From Streptomyces griseocarneus (GTDB lineage: Bacteria; Actinomycetota; Actinomycetes; Streptomycetales; Streptomycetaceae), in contig PENC01000030.1 in the NCBI GenBank assembly GCA_003674045.1, positions 1-64,000 on the forward strand: a stretch of 64,000 bases of DNA. Reading direction: 5' to 3'. A model generated the notes under the pieces. The model did not search any database, had not been told where the DNA came from, and was given only the letters and a program-made list of their open reading frames with translations. This document shows positions 15,745 through 22,784 of this stretch, piece after piece (position 1 is the stretch's first letter; each line of letters starts with the position of its first letter). The position numbers and the translations under genes are program-made.

Positions 15745-17463
15745 TTGAGCACACCTGCCAGCACACTCGCCCATCGCTCCGTGTTCGCCGTACCCGACGC
15801 GGAGACACTGCTTGACACCGTCCGCGGGGTGTCGGGGGCGTGGCTGAAGAAGAAGTTCCCGCGCACGACCGTGCAGCTCGGCACCGGGCAGCACGCGCTC
15901 GACCGGTCGTCCCTGCTGCTGTCGCAGGCCGCATACGACGACCACGGCGCCGAGTACGCCACCCGTATCCAGCTCCGCGAGGACAAGGAGGAGGCGACCT
16001 GGCGCACCACGGTGACGGCCGTCCGCTCCACCGTGGGCGGCACGGTGAGCGTCGACCTGGAGTGCTTCCCGAACAGCGCGCAGACCTTCCGCGCCAGCAA
16101 GCCCCGGATCATCCGTGACCTGGTGGCGGAGCTGGAGCCGCGCGACGGCATGTCGAGGCTGAGCGTCAACGCGCTGTGCGTCACCCGCGATCGCGTGCAC
16201 TCTCTTGTCGACGTGCTGTGCGACCCCGAGCGGCAGATGCCCGCGGTCGTCGCCGCAAGGCCCGTGCAGCGTGATCCGCTGTGGTCGGAGCGCGTGGCCA
16301 GCACCATGCGGCAGCTCGCCGGGGATGCGTCCACGTACCTGCTGTGGGACCTGGCCGCGGTCGACGCGCTCCGGCAGGCGATCGGCCACGAGCACCGTGT
16401 CGGCCCTGGCGGCATGCGGACATTCCTGCCGCTGGTCGATCCGGCGTGGGCTCCGGATGCGGCCCGTCACCGGCTCATGGGTCCCGGACGGTGGACGGAC
16501 CCGGCTGACCAGGCGTGGCGCGGTGTGGCCCGCCGCGTGCATGCGCTCGCCCTGGAGCATCCCCTGCCCCGGCAGCTGTCCGCCGTGGCGTTCCCTGACC
16601 GTGTCGCCGAGCAGCACCATCAAGAGCGTCGGGAGTCCATGGGCAGAGCGCGTCTGCTTACGGCCGTGCCGACGCAGCGGACGGGCGGGCACGACGAGGA
16701 GCTACGCGCCGAGGTGGCCTTGTTGAACGGTCTGCTGGAGCAAGCTGACAAGGAGTTGTCGGAGCTGGGATGGACCGCCGAGTTGGCCGAGCGGACGAAT
16801 GCGTCGATGCAGGAACGGCTCCAGGTCGTCATCGCCGAGCGGGACAACGAGATCGAGGACCATCTGACGACGCTGGACGCGTTGCAACAGGCGCGCGCCG
16901 AGGCGGACCGGCTCCGGATTCTGCTGCTGCGCCAGGGCCGCCCGGAAGAGGTCGCCGAGGCCGCGGAGAGCCTGCCGGGCGTCCCGTTGTCGTTCGAGGA
17001 GCTGTGGGAGCGCCTGGGGGAGCTTGAGCACCTGACGGTGACCGCGGACCGGCGGATAGCGTTCGGGCTCGACGAGCACCCGATGTCGCGTACCTGGGCG
17101 GCGAAGAGCTGGACGGCGATGGTGTCGCTCGACTCGTACGCCGCGGCCGCAGAACGTGGCTTCAACGGCAGCTTCTACCAGTTCTGCCTGACTCCGCCCG
17201 CGGCCGCGAAACCGTATCCGGTCAAGCAGGTCGCGATGGCGGAGAGCGGGCCGACGATGGAGCAGTACGGGCACGAGCGGCTGTTCCCCGCCCCCGACGG
17301 TGAGCGCACGGAGATGCAGGCGCACATCAAGCTCGCCGTGCGCGGGCAGATCGCGCCGCGGTTGTACTTCCTGGACGAGGTGAAGGCGACGCGGGGCGGG
17401 AGTGCTGGCCGTCTGGTCGTCGGGTACATCGGCCCGCATCTCACCACCGTGATGACCAACTAG
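15745..17463 (+). CDS. Large unrecognised protein with a central coiled coil, 572 aa
   Basis: Three parts can be seen. Residues 1 to about 310 are mixed alpha/beta and mention no known motif (LLLSQAAYDDHGAEYATRIQ, RDPLWSERVASTMRQLAG). Residues about 315-430 form a charged coiled coil (ELRAEVALLNGLLEQADKEL). The last 130 residues form a compact alpha/beta domain ending LVVGYIGPHLTTVMTN. The layout (unknown N-domain, coiled coil, C-domain) recalls some defence or DNA-associated proteins, but I see no catalytic motif. The start is probably TTG at 15745 with GAGG upstream; an ATG at 15619 would add 42 residues of poor codon character. Confidence 0.65.
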   Translation: MSTPASTLAHRSVFAVPDAETLLDTVRGVSGAWLKKKFPRTTVQLGTGQHALDRSSLLLSQAAYDDHGAEYATRIQLREDKEEATWRTTVTAVRSTVGGTVSVDLECFPNSAQTFRASKPRIIRDLVAELEPRDGMSRLSVNALCVTRDRVHSLVDVLCDPERQMPAVVAARPVQRDPLWSERVASTMRQLAGDASTYLLWDLAAVDALRQAIGHEHRVGPGGMRTFLPLVDPAWAPDAARHRLMGPGRWTDPADQAWRGVARRVHALALEHPLPRQLSAVAFPDRVAEQHHQERRESMGRARLLTAVPTQRTGGHDEELRAEVALLNGLLEQADKELSELGWTAELAERTNASMQERLQVVIAERDNEIEDHLTTLDALQQARAEADRLRILLLRQGRPEEVAEAAESLPGVPLSFEELWERLGELEHLTVTADRRIAFGLDEHPMSRTWAAKSWTAMVSLDSYAAAAERGFNGSFYQFCLTPPAAAKPYPVKQVAMAESGPTMEQYGHERLFPAPDGERTEMQAHIKLAVRGQIAPRLYFLDEVKATRGGSAGRLVVGYIGPHLTTVMTN

Positions 17464-17543
17464 CCGGGGGCACCGCTTCAGCACAGTGTGCGGCACAGAT
17501 GGGGCAGTTCGGGCGGGATTTTACGGGGCCACCATCCCCGATG

Positions 17544-17562
17544 CGACGCATGCTGTACTATT
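17544..17562 (+). promoter_or_regulatory. Shared promoter-like element, copy 5
   Basis: CGACGCATGCTGTACTATT with -10 TACTAT at 17556-17561. The region 18 bases upstream is not a -35 consensus, unlike copy 2. Confidence 0.7.
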
Positions 17563-17568
17563 TTAAGT

Positions 17569-17591
17569 GTTGGTGGAGAGCAACCGCCGAC
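17569..17591 (+). promoter_or_regulatory. AGAGCAA leader hairpin (gene at 17617)
   Basis: GUUGGUGG/CCGCCGAC eight-position stem, loop AGAGCAA, then AGACCCAAACCGAAAGG. Confidence 0.85.
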
Positions 17592-17616
17592 AGACCCAAA
17601 CCGAAAGGGAACCGCC

Positions 17617-18021
17617 GTGCCTTTGACCCTGACCCTGCCCACCGTGGACGAACTCACCACCCGATACGGGCCCCTTCGTACCGTCCTCGCCGACTCCGGA
17701 CCCGTCGACATCCAGGCCGAGCACGACGCCGTTTACTCCATGGAAATCCTGGGCGGCAAGACGCTGCGCGAGTCGGTCCGACCCGCCTTGATCATCCGAC
17801 TCGTCGAGTACCGCGATCCGGTCACCCGCACCATGCGGTACGGCGTCGAGAAGTGGAGCGCCGTCGGCTTCCGCACCGTCGACCACGCGGTGCGCCTGAT
17901 CTCCGAAGCCGAGTACGAGCGCCAGGTCCGCACCGAGTTCTCCAAGCCGAGCCTCGCCATGGGCCGGGAGCGGTTCGCCGGCGGCCTGGCCACGTTCCAC
18001 GACGTCACCGACGTCACCTGA
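17617..18021 (+). CDS. Hypothetical protein, 134 aa
   Basis: Unrecognised. The middle has strand-like segments (ALIIRLVEYRDPVTRTMRYG) and the end is helical. No export signal. The GTG at 17617 follows the leader's GAAAGGG. A 13-bp-stem terminator at 18037 follows, yet the next gene (18098) lies close and may depend on readthrough. Confidence 0.65.
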   Translation: MPLTLTLPTVDELTTRYGPLRTVLADSGPVDIQAEHDAVYSMEILGGKTLRESVRPALIIRLVEYRDPVTRTMRYGVEKWSAVGFRTVDHAVRLISEAEYERQVRTEFSKPSLAMGRERFAGGLATFHDVTDVT

Positions 18022-18036
18022 CCGCCCACCCGCACT

Positions 18037-18067
18037 GGGGCGCAAGGCGAACACCGCCTTGCGCCCC
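18037..18067 (+). terminator. Hairpin terminator
   Basis: GGGGCGCAAGGCG/CGCCTTGCGCCCC perfect 13-bp stem with loop AACAC. Confidence 0.8.
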
Positions 18068-18097
18068 ACCCCTCAGCACCGAAGGACCACCATCACC

Positions 18098-18610
18098 ATG
18101 TCCACCGCACGCAAGCCCCCGTCCCCCGCGCGCAAGATTCCCACGACCCCGACTCCCGCACACCGCCGCGCGCTGCTCGCCGCACTCGCCGACGACAAGG
18201 GCCGCGTTCCGCAGAGCACGGACACGCGAGTCCTGGACGCCCTCTGTCTCGCACGCTGGGTGACCGCGGTGACCAACACCGGGCGTGCCGCCGCCAGTGC
18301 ACGCTGGGCCGGGTATGACGGGCCGGTCTTTCTCGCCCTCAACAGCCGCGGTCGCCGGGCGCTGCTCACCGACGCCGGGAACGCCGCGCTCCGCGGCGCC
18401 GGTCCGGACCGGCGCCTGCCCGAGGGCACCTCGCGGCCGACGGCGAAGGCCCTTCACCGTGACGGCTTGGTCGAGGTCCGCGACGCGGACGGCACCGCAC
18501 GCACCAACGACGGCGATGACGGCGCGCGAGGCCCCCTGCACGCCCTCTACGTGACTGAACTGGGCCACCGCCTGATCGCGGGCTTCCCGCAGTCCCAGCA
18601 CGCCACCTGA
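18098..18610 (+). CDS. Hypothetical protein, winged-helix-like, 170 aa
   Basis: After a basic Pro-rich N-terminus (ARKPPSPARKIPTTPTPAHR), the protein has two similar blocks that read like helix-turn-helix units (LDALCLARWVTAV and TAKALHRDGLVEVR, each followed by a small beta wing). It ends LYVTELGHRLIAG. DNA binding is an inference from pattern only. The ATG at 18098 has GAAGGA upstream. Confidence 0.6.
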   Translation: MSTARKPPSPARKIPTTPTPAHRRALLAALADDKGRVPQSTDTRVLDALCLARWVTAVTNTGRAAASARWAGYDGPVFLALNSRGRRALLTDAGNAALRGAGPDRRLPEGTSRPTAKALHRDGLVEVRDADGTARTNDGDDGARGPLHALYVTELGHRLIAGFPQSQHAT

Positions 18611-18621
18611 CGTTCTCTCAG

Positions 18622-18653
18622 GGGTCGCACCGCCCGCACCGGCGGCGCGACCC
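18622..18653 (+). terminator. Hairpin terminator
   Basis: GGGTCGC (18622-18628) pairs with GCGACCC (18647-18653); an inner CCGCC/GGCGG stem strengthens it. It follows the stop at 18610. Confidence 0.65.
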
Positions 18654-18682
18654 GCCCACGCACCGAACCGAAAGGCGAGCTC

Positions 18683-18727
18683 GTGGTTGCCGCGGCGCGA
18701 GTGGAACCAGAGCGACGCGTGCTGTAG
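18683..18727 (+). CDS. 14-codon mini-ORF ending in the promoter element
   Basis: GTG at 18683 is preceded by ACCGAACCGAAAGG, the ribosome binding string of this gene family. It reads VVAAARVEPERRVL and stops at the TAG inside the -10 hexamer of the next promoter (18725). It could be a leader peptide or the remnant of a deleted gene that had the same leader. Confidence 0.3.
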   Translation: MVAAARVEPERRVL

Positions 18728-18731
18728 TATT
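18713..18731 (+). promoter_or_regulatory. Shared promoter-like element, copy 6
   Basis: CGACGCGTGCTGTAGTATT with -10 TAGTAT at 18725-18730, reading toward the gene at 18789. Confidence 0.7.
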
Positions 18732-18737
18732 TGAGCT

Positions 18738-18760
18738 GTTGGTGGAGAGCAACCGCCGAC
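18738..18760 (+). promoter_or_regulatory. AGAGCAA leader hairpin (gene at 18789)
   Basis: GUUGGUGG/CCGCCGAC stem and AGAGCAA loop, followed by CAGACCCGAACTGAAAGG. Confidence 0.85.
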
Positions 18761-18788
18761 ACAGACCCGAACTGAAAGGCCCAGTGCC

Positions 18789-19196
18789 ATGACCACACCC
18801 TTCTTGTCCACGTTCCTGCCCGACACCCCCCGCAACCGCGAAAGCCTCGCCGCCGCCTGGCCGCGGATGCTCGAACTCGGCTACACGGCCCGCACCTCCC
18901 CGGTCGACGCCGAACCTGATGGCTGCACCCGTAGCCGGTGCGCGGGCGTCCACTACGGCTACCCGGGCAGCGAACACCGCTGGGCTCTGACCGACCTGCT
19001 GTGCGGCGAGGACATCGACGTCTTCTACAGCCACATGCGGGAGCGGAAGGGCGCCAAGCCCGCCCCGCCGCGCCGTCACAAGGGCTGCCCGTACTCCGGG
19101 CCCGGCCAGGCCGCCAAGCGCGCCGCCCGCTACGTCGAACTCGGCCTCGCCATCCCCGCCTGGGACACCGACGCCCGCGCTGCACTCGCGGCCTGA
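18789..19196 (+). CDS. Hypothetical protein with a Cys/His pattern, 135 aa
   Basis: Unrecognised. DGCTRSRCAGVHYGYPGS and later RRHKGCPYSGPG place Cys and His so that a zinc site is possible. The last third is helical (AAKRAARYVELGLAIPAW). The ATG at 18789 is fixed by the leader. It likely begins an operon with the genes at 19285 and 19661. Confidence 0.65.
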   Translation: MTTPFLSTFLPDTPRNRESLAAAWPRMLELGYTARTSPVDAEPDGCTRSRCAGVHYGYPGSEHRWALTDLLCGEDIDVFYSHMRERKGAKPAPPRRHKGCPYSGPGQAAKRAARYVELGLAIPAWDTDARAALAA

Positions 19197-19284
19197 CCAC
19201 CATCCGACGGGGTGCGACACGCGACGCAGACCGCCGCGCCCCGGCACCCTCCCCGCCACTGCACCACGACATCACGAGGTAGCC

Positions 19285-19578
19285 ATGACCACCACCCCCA
19301 GCGTCACCGTGAAGGACTCCAGCCAGCTCGCCGCGGGCGACATCGTCCTCACCCACGGCATGCGAGTCCGGCTCGACGCCCGCACCACACGCAAGGACTC
19401 CGGGTGCACCGTCTACGCCTGGTCCGGAACCGTCCTGAACCTCGACGAGGTCCGCGAAGAAGGGCACGTCCCCATGCCCTGGCTGCGCACCTGGAAGAGC
19501 GGGCTCGTCGACCGCGAGGACGCATGGACGATCCAGGGCAACAGGTTCGCGAACTGGCTTGTTGAGAACCCCTCGTAG
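19285..19578 (+). CDS. Small hypothetical protein, 97 aa
   Basis: It reads as a short beta-rich domain (AAGDIVLTHGMRVRLDART, then WSGTVLNLDEV and WTIQGNRFANW), similar in style to plasmid-borne small barrel proteins. The function is unknown. The ATG at 19285 has GAGG about nine bases upstream. Confidence 0.6.
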   Translation: MTTTPSVTVKDSSQLAAGDIVLTHGMRVRLDARTTRKDSGCTVYAWSGTVLNLDEVREEGHVPMPWLRTWKSGLVDREDAWTIQGNRFANWLVENPS

Positions 19579-19660
19579 CGCGTTCCCCGCCGGGGGCGCC
19601 GCCACCCCGCCCCCGGCCACCTCTCCGCTTTCCATCCCGCATTTTCCGCCGAGGACCACC

Positions 19661-20719
19661 GTGAGCGCCCAACTGGCCCTGTTCGACGAGACATTCCACG
19701 CTCCGGCGAAGAAGCGCGCCCGTCGCATCCACCCCTCCGTGCCCGCAGAGCCGACCACGACCATCCCGACCGCGCTGCTGCGCGCCGCCGACTGGATACT
19801 CCTGAACAGCAGCGGCGGGAAGGACAGCCAGGCGATGGCCTCGCACATCTGCCGCCTGGCCGCCAAGCTCAGGTTGCTGCATCGCGTCGTGATCGTTCAC
19901 GCGGACCTGGGGGACGTCGAGTGGGAGGGCACCCGGAAGCTCGCCGAGGAGCAGGCTCGCCGCTTGGGCGTGCGCTTCGAGGTGGTCAAGGCCGAGGGCG
20001 GCGATCTCCTGGCGCGCACCGTCGCCCGCTTCTTCAAGCTGAAGGCGAAAGCGGAGAGGGAAGCGCGCGAGCAGGGACTCGACCCGGCCACCGCGAAGGT
20101 CGCCCCGGCCTGGCCTTCATCCTCAGCTAGGTGGTGCACCTCGGATTTGAAACGGGGTCCGGTCCGGAAGCTGATGACACGGCTCGTTGCCGAACTCGGT
20201 GACCTGGGACGCCCGGTGCGCATCTTGAACTGCCTGGGCCAGCGGGCCGCCGAGTCGGCACCACGCGCGAAGCTCGCCGCCGTGGAAGTCGACCGCCCTG
20301 CCAGCAACGGCAAGCGGCACGTGACGACGTGGAGGCCGATCCACGGATGGACGGACGCGGAGGTCTGGAAGGAAATCGCCCGCTCCGGCCTGCCGTACCA
20401 CGAGGCGTACGACTGGGGCATGAGCCGCCTCTCCTGTTCGTTCTGCGTCCTCGGGTGCGAGGCGGACGTCGTCCTCGCCGCGCGGCTGCGTCCGGCCAAG
20501 GCCGCCGAGTACGTTGCCGTCGAGAAGGAGGTCAGAGCCGACTTCAAGTACGGCCTGTCCATGCGAGAGATCGTCGAGCGCGCCGCCGCGTTGGAAGCCG
20601 AGCGCGGCGAGCTACGCCGCCCGCCGCGCGGGGCTGCCCTGGCCCGATACGTGGGCAAGAAGGCCGCACGTGCCTACCTCGTCTGCGTCGAACGGGGACG
20701 TCTGGACCTGGTCGCCTGA
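19661..20719 (+). CDS. PP-loop ATPase, phosphoadenosine-phosphosulfate reductase-like (DndC-related family), 352 aa
   Basis: The PP-loop SSGGKDSQAMA (about 50-60) is the ATP-pyrophosphatase signature of PAPS reductase and DndC-type enzymes. Residues 70-85 (RVVIVHADLGDVEWEGT) are the usual strand after the P-loop. A cysteine cluster CSFCVLGC (about 257-264) could hold an Fe-S cluster, as in DndC. The known role in such enzymes is adenylation-dependent sulfur transfer. No dndA/B/D/E or cysH partners are nearby, so the substrate is unknown. The GTG at 19661 is chosen by position after GAGGA. Accessory-region copies like this are often phage or plasmid borne. Confidence 0.75.
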   Translation: MSAQLALFDETFHAPAKKRARRIHPSVPAEPTTTIPTALLRAADWILLNSSGGKDSQAMASHICRLAAKLRLLHRVVIVHADLGDVEWEGTRKLAEEQARRLGVRFEVVKAEGGDLLARTVARFFKLKAKAEREAREQGLDPATAKVAPAWPSSSARWCTSDLKRGPVRKLMTRLVAELGDLGRPVRILNCLGQRAAESAPRAKLAAVEVDRPASNGKRHVTTWRPIHGWTDAEVWKEIARSGLPYHEAYDWGMSRLSCSFCVLGCEADVVLAARLRPAKAAEYVAVEKEVRADFKYGLSMREIVERAAALEAERGELRRPPRGAALARYVGKKAARAYLVCVERGRLDLVA

Positions 20720-20742
20720 GGTTTCCACCCTGCTTCATCACA

Positions 20743-20761
20743 GGCCGGAGAGCAACCGGCC
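20743..20761 (+). promoter_or_regulatory. AGAGCAA leader hairpin separated from its ribosome binding site
   Basis: GGCCGG/CCGGCC stem with loop AGAGCAA. The expected AGACCCGAACCGAAAGG does not follow; a GAACCGAAGGA reappears about 160 bases later, before the gene at 20940. Confidence 0.75.
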
Positions 20762-20823
20762 CCTCTCTTCGCCTTCCATCCCGGATTTCTCCGCCGAGGA
20801 CCCCCGTGAGCGCACAACGACCT
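20756..20823 (+). repeat. Partial duplicate of the 5' end of the PP-loop gene
   Basis: This stretch aligns with 19614-19681 over about 68 bases, sharing TTCCATCCCG, CCGCCGAGGAC and CCGTGAGCGC. The second copy carries the same GTGAGCGC start but then diverges. It lies between the hairpin and the ribosome binding site of the gene at 20940. Confidence 0.65.
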
Positions 20824-20939
20824 CTCCGGGCCCGGCGGGCAGTACCGGCCGAACCACACCCGGGAGGGCGGGGGGGCGGGAATTCCCGCCGCCCACCCGG
20901 GCCACACCGAACCACCTCAACGAACCGAAGGACTCATCG

Positions 20940-21599
20940 ATGAACATCGCGCGATTCGACAGCCTCGTGACCGAGCTCGTCTCCGGCCGTATCCGTCTCG
21001 CTGACGACTGCGCACTCACCGTCAAGGGGCCCGGCGTCGACACAGTGGACGAGGTTTTCCTGTTCCCCGGTCTCGCCGCTCCCGACACCGAGGAGTGGGC
21101 GCGCGAGGACAGCGTCGAGCTGTTCCTCACCGGCAATACGGATGCGGGCAGGATGTTCCTGGACGTGCCCGTGTGGGCCGTGCGCGACCTGATCGAGCAG
21201 CACGGCGGCGAGCACGAGGACCAGGAGGGCGGCCCCGGTGCGGTGGACGGGGGCGAGACTGCTGAGGTGATCGCCGTCCGGGCTCTGGCCGTCTGGGGCA
21301 TTACCGCCGACCGCTACTGCGAGGCTGGCGGCGACACGTGGCTGGACATCAGCCGCGACCAGGGCACCGCGGGCATCCCGTTCAAAGCGGGCGAGGCCCG
21401 CAAGGACTGCGTCGTCCTCTACCTCTTCGACGAGGTGGGGGGCAAGGCCACTATTTCCCGGCCGCCCGCCCAGGGTGACCACTGGCACGTGGTCGTCTTC
21501 CACGACACCGGCGAGCACACGCTGATGACGCGTCCGGTCGACCAGATCGACGAGTGCGCTGCGGCCGTCGCTGACTGGCTCACCACGCCCCGGACCTGA
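20940..21599 (+). CDS. Hypothetical acidic protein, 219 aa
   Basis: Unrecognised. Acidic with a flexible Gly/Glu linker in the middle (GGEHEDQEGGPGAVDGGE). The C-terminal 110 residues look like an independent alpha/beta domain (VVLYLFDEVGGKATISRP, HWHVVVFHDTGEHTLMTRP). The ATG at 20940 has CGAAGGA upstream; the same frame is open far upstream but with poor character. Confidence 0.65.
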   Translation: MNIARFDSLVTELVSGRIRLADDCALTVKGPGVDTVDEVFLFPGLAAPDTEEWAREDSVELFLTGNTDAGRMFLDVPVWAVRDLIEQHGGEHEDQEGGPGAVDGGETAEVIAVRALAVWGITADRYCEAGGDTWLDISRDQGTAGIPFKAGEARKDCVVLYLFDEVGGKATISRPPAQGDHWHVVVFHDTGEHTLMTRPVDQIDECAAAVADWLTTPRT

Positions 21600-21610
21600 C
21601 CTGCGTCACC

Positions 21611-21629
21611 GGCCGGAGAGCAACCGGCC
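21611..21629 (+). promoter_or_regulatory. AGAGCAA leader hairpin (gene at 21654)
   Basis: GGCCGG/CCGGCC stem with loop AGAGCAA, followed by CAGACCCGACCCGGAGAG. Intercistronic: only 12 bases after the previous stop. Confidence 0.8.
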
Positions 21630-21653
21630 CCAGACCCGACCCGGAGAGAGCGC

Positions 21654-22106
21654 ATGTACCGCACCACCCGATCGCACACCATCGCCGGGCACCTGACCTC
21701 CGGCGGCCTCACCCACCTTGACCTCACCGAGACCGAGCAGCAGGAAGGGCGCCCCGGTCGGCACGAGCACGACGGGTTCGCCGTACGCAGCTACAGGGCC
21801 GAGGACAGCACGCTGCTCACGGTCGCCGGAGCGTACGGTCCGGACTGGTTCATGACCCTGGCACAGATCCGGTTCCGCCTGGAAGAGCCGTACGTGAAGT
21901 GCATGGTCACCGACGACGCGCCGGGGCTGGGAGACCACGAGGTCCTGGTGCGGTGGGCAACGTCGGGGGAACTGCAGGCCCGCAGGCAGGCCCAAGCCGC
22001 ACGACAGGCCCCGATCATCGCGCTGCTGCGCCGACAGGACGACCTGGCGAAGGCGGACGCGGAGCGGCAGGCCCTCGAGGACGCGGGCCAGTCCGCCCTG
22101 TGGTGA
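21654..22106 (+). CDS. Hypothetical protein, 150 aa
   Basis: Unrecognised. A strand-rich N-terminal domain (FAVRSYRAEDSTLLTVAGAY) is followed by a charged helix (ELQARRQAQAARQAPIIALL) that may be a coiled coil. The ATG at 21654 follows GGAGAG of the leader. Confidence 0.65.
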   Translation: MYRTTRSHTIAGHLTSGGLTHLDLTETEQQEGRPGRHEHDGFAVRSYRAEDSTLLTVAGAYGPDWFMTLAQIRFRLEEPYVKCMVTDDAPGLGDHEVLVRWATSGELQARRQAQAARQAPIIALLRRQDDLAKADAERQALEDAGQSALW

Positions 22107-22179
22107 CCGCTGCCCGCCGGGCAGTGTCAGCCCCATCCGGCACCATGTTCACCACCCAAGGACCGAAGGGACTGGCACT

Positions 22180-22686
22180 GTGAGGGGCGACGAGATCCAT
22201 CTGAGCTACACCGACCCGATGACCGGGCAGGCGCCGCGCCAGCAGCGGTACCGCGAGGTGCAGTACATCGACGTCGACGGGGTGGTCCTGGTGGTGCACC
22301 ACTACCACCGGTCCCGTGCGCCCGAGTGGAGCGCGAAGCCGTACGTGAACCACCTGTCCTCGGACGCGTACGTGACCTGGGTGAAGCACCTGAGCACCCA
22401 ACCGGGGGGCGGGCTCGTCTTCGCGCACGTCCGGCGCCGGGACCTTCTGGCGCAGATCGTGAAGGCCATGGGTGGCGAGGAGTGGGTGCGCAGCCGGGAC
22501 TTCTGGAACGCTCTGCCCCGCGATCCCTTGTGGTCGGGGCTGCGTTTCCGTGTCGTACGCCGCGCCCCGCGGGAATGGTGGGCTCTACCGGCCAACCCGA
22601 TGAAGGACGCAGAGCGCGGGCCGTGGCCGAGTGAACGGGCCGCCCTTGCCGACCTGGCGACGCCGTCGGTCAGCACCGGCCGGTAG
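22180..22686 (+). CDS. Hypothetical protein, 168 aa
   Basis: Unrecognised. Starts MRGDEIHLSYTDPMTGQAP, aromatic/His-rich centre (VVLVVHHYHRS), basic and Trp-rich C-terminal third. The GTG at 22180 has GAAGGGA ten bases upstream. It is the last plus-strand gene of the block and ends at a strong terminator. Confidence 0.65.
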   Translation: MRGDEIHLSYTDPMTGQAPRQQRYREVQYIDVDGVVLVVHHYHRSRAPEWSAKPYVNHLSSDAYVTWVKHLSTQPGGGLVFAHVRRRDLLAQIVKAMGGEEWVRSRDFWNALPRDPLWSGLRFRVVRRAPREWWALPANPMKDAERGPWPSERAALADLATPSVSTGR

Positions 22687-22692
22687 CGAGTA

Positions 22693-22734
22693 GACGAGGG
22701 CCCCAGCACGCATCCCTGTGCTGGGGCCCTCGTC
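22693..22734. terminator. Bidirectional terminator
   Basis: A perfect 17-bp stem, GACGAGGGCCCCAGCAC with its complement, and an 8-nt loop. It stands between the plus-strand block and the convergent amidase gene and can serve both. Confidence 0.9.
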
Positions 22735-22784
22735 CTGTGTGGGCGCCCCGTCTCACCCCCGCGAAGACAGGACGCGCCGTTCGG

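Noticed and set aside
20743..20761. CRISPR-like repeat interpretation of the recurring GGAGAGCAACC motif
   Set aside because: Copies are spaced irregularly by whole genes, lie on both strands and vary in stem sequence; there are no spacers and no cas genes.
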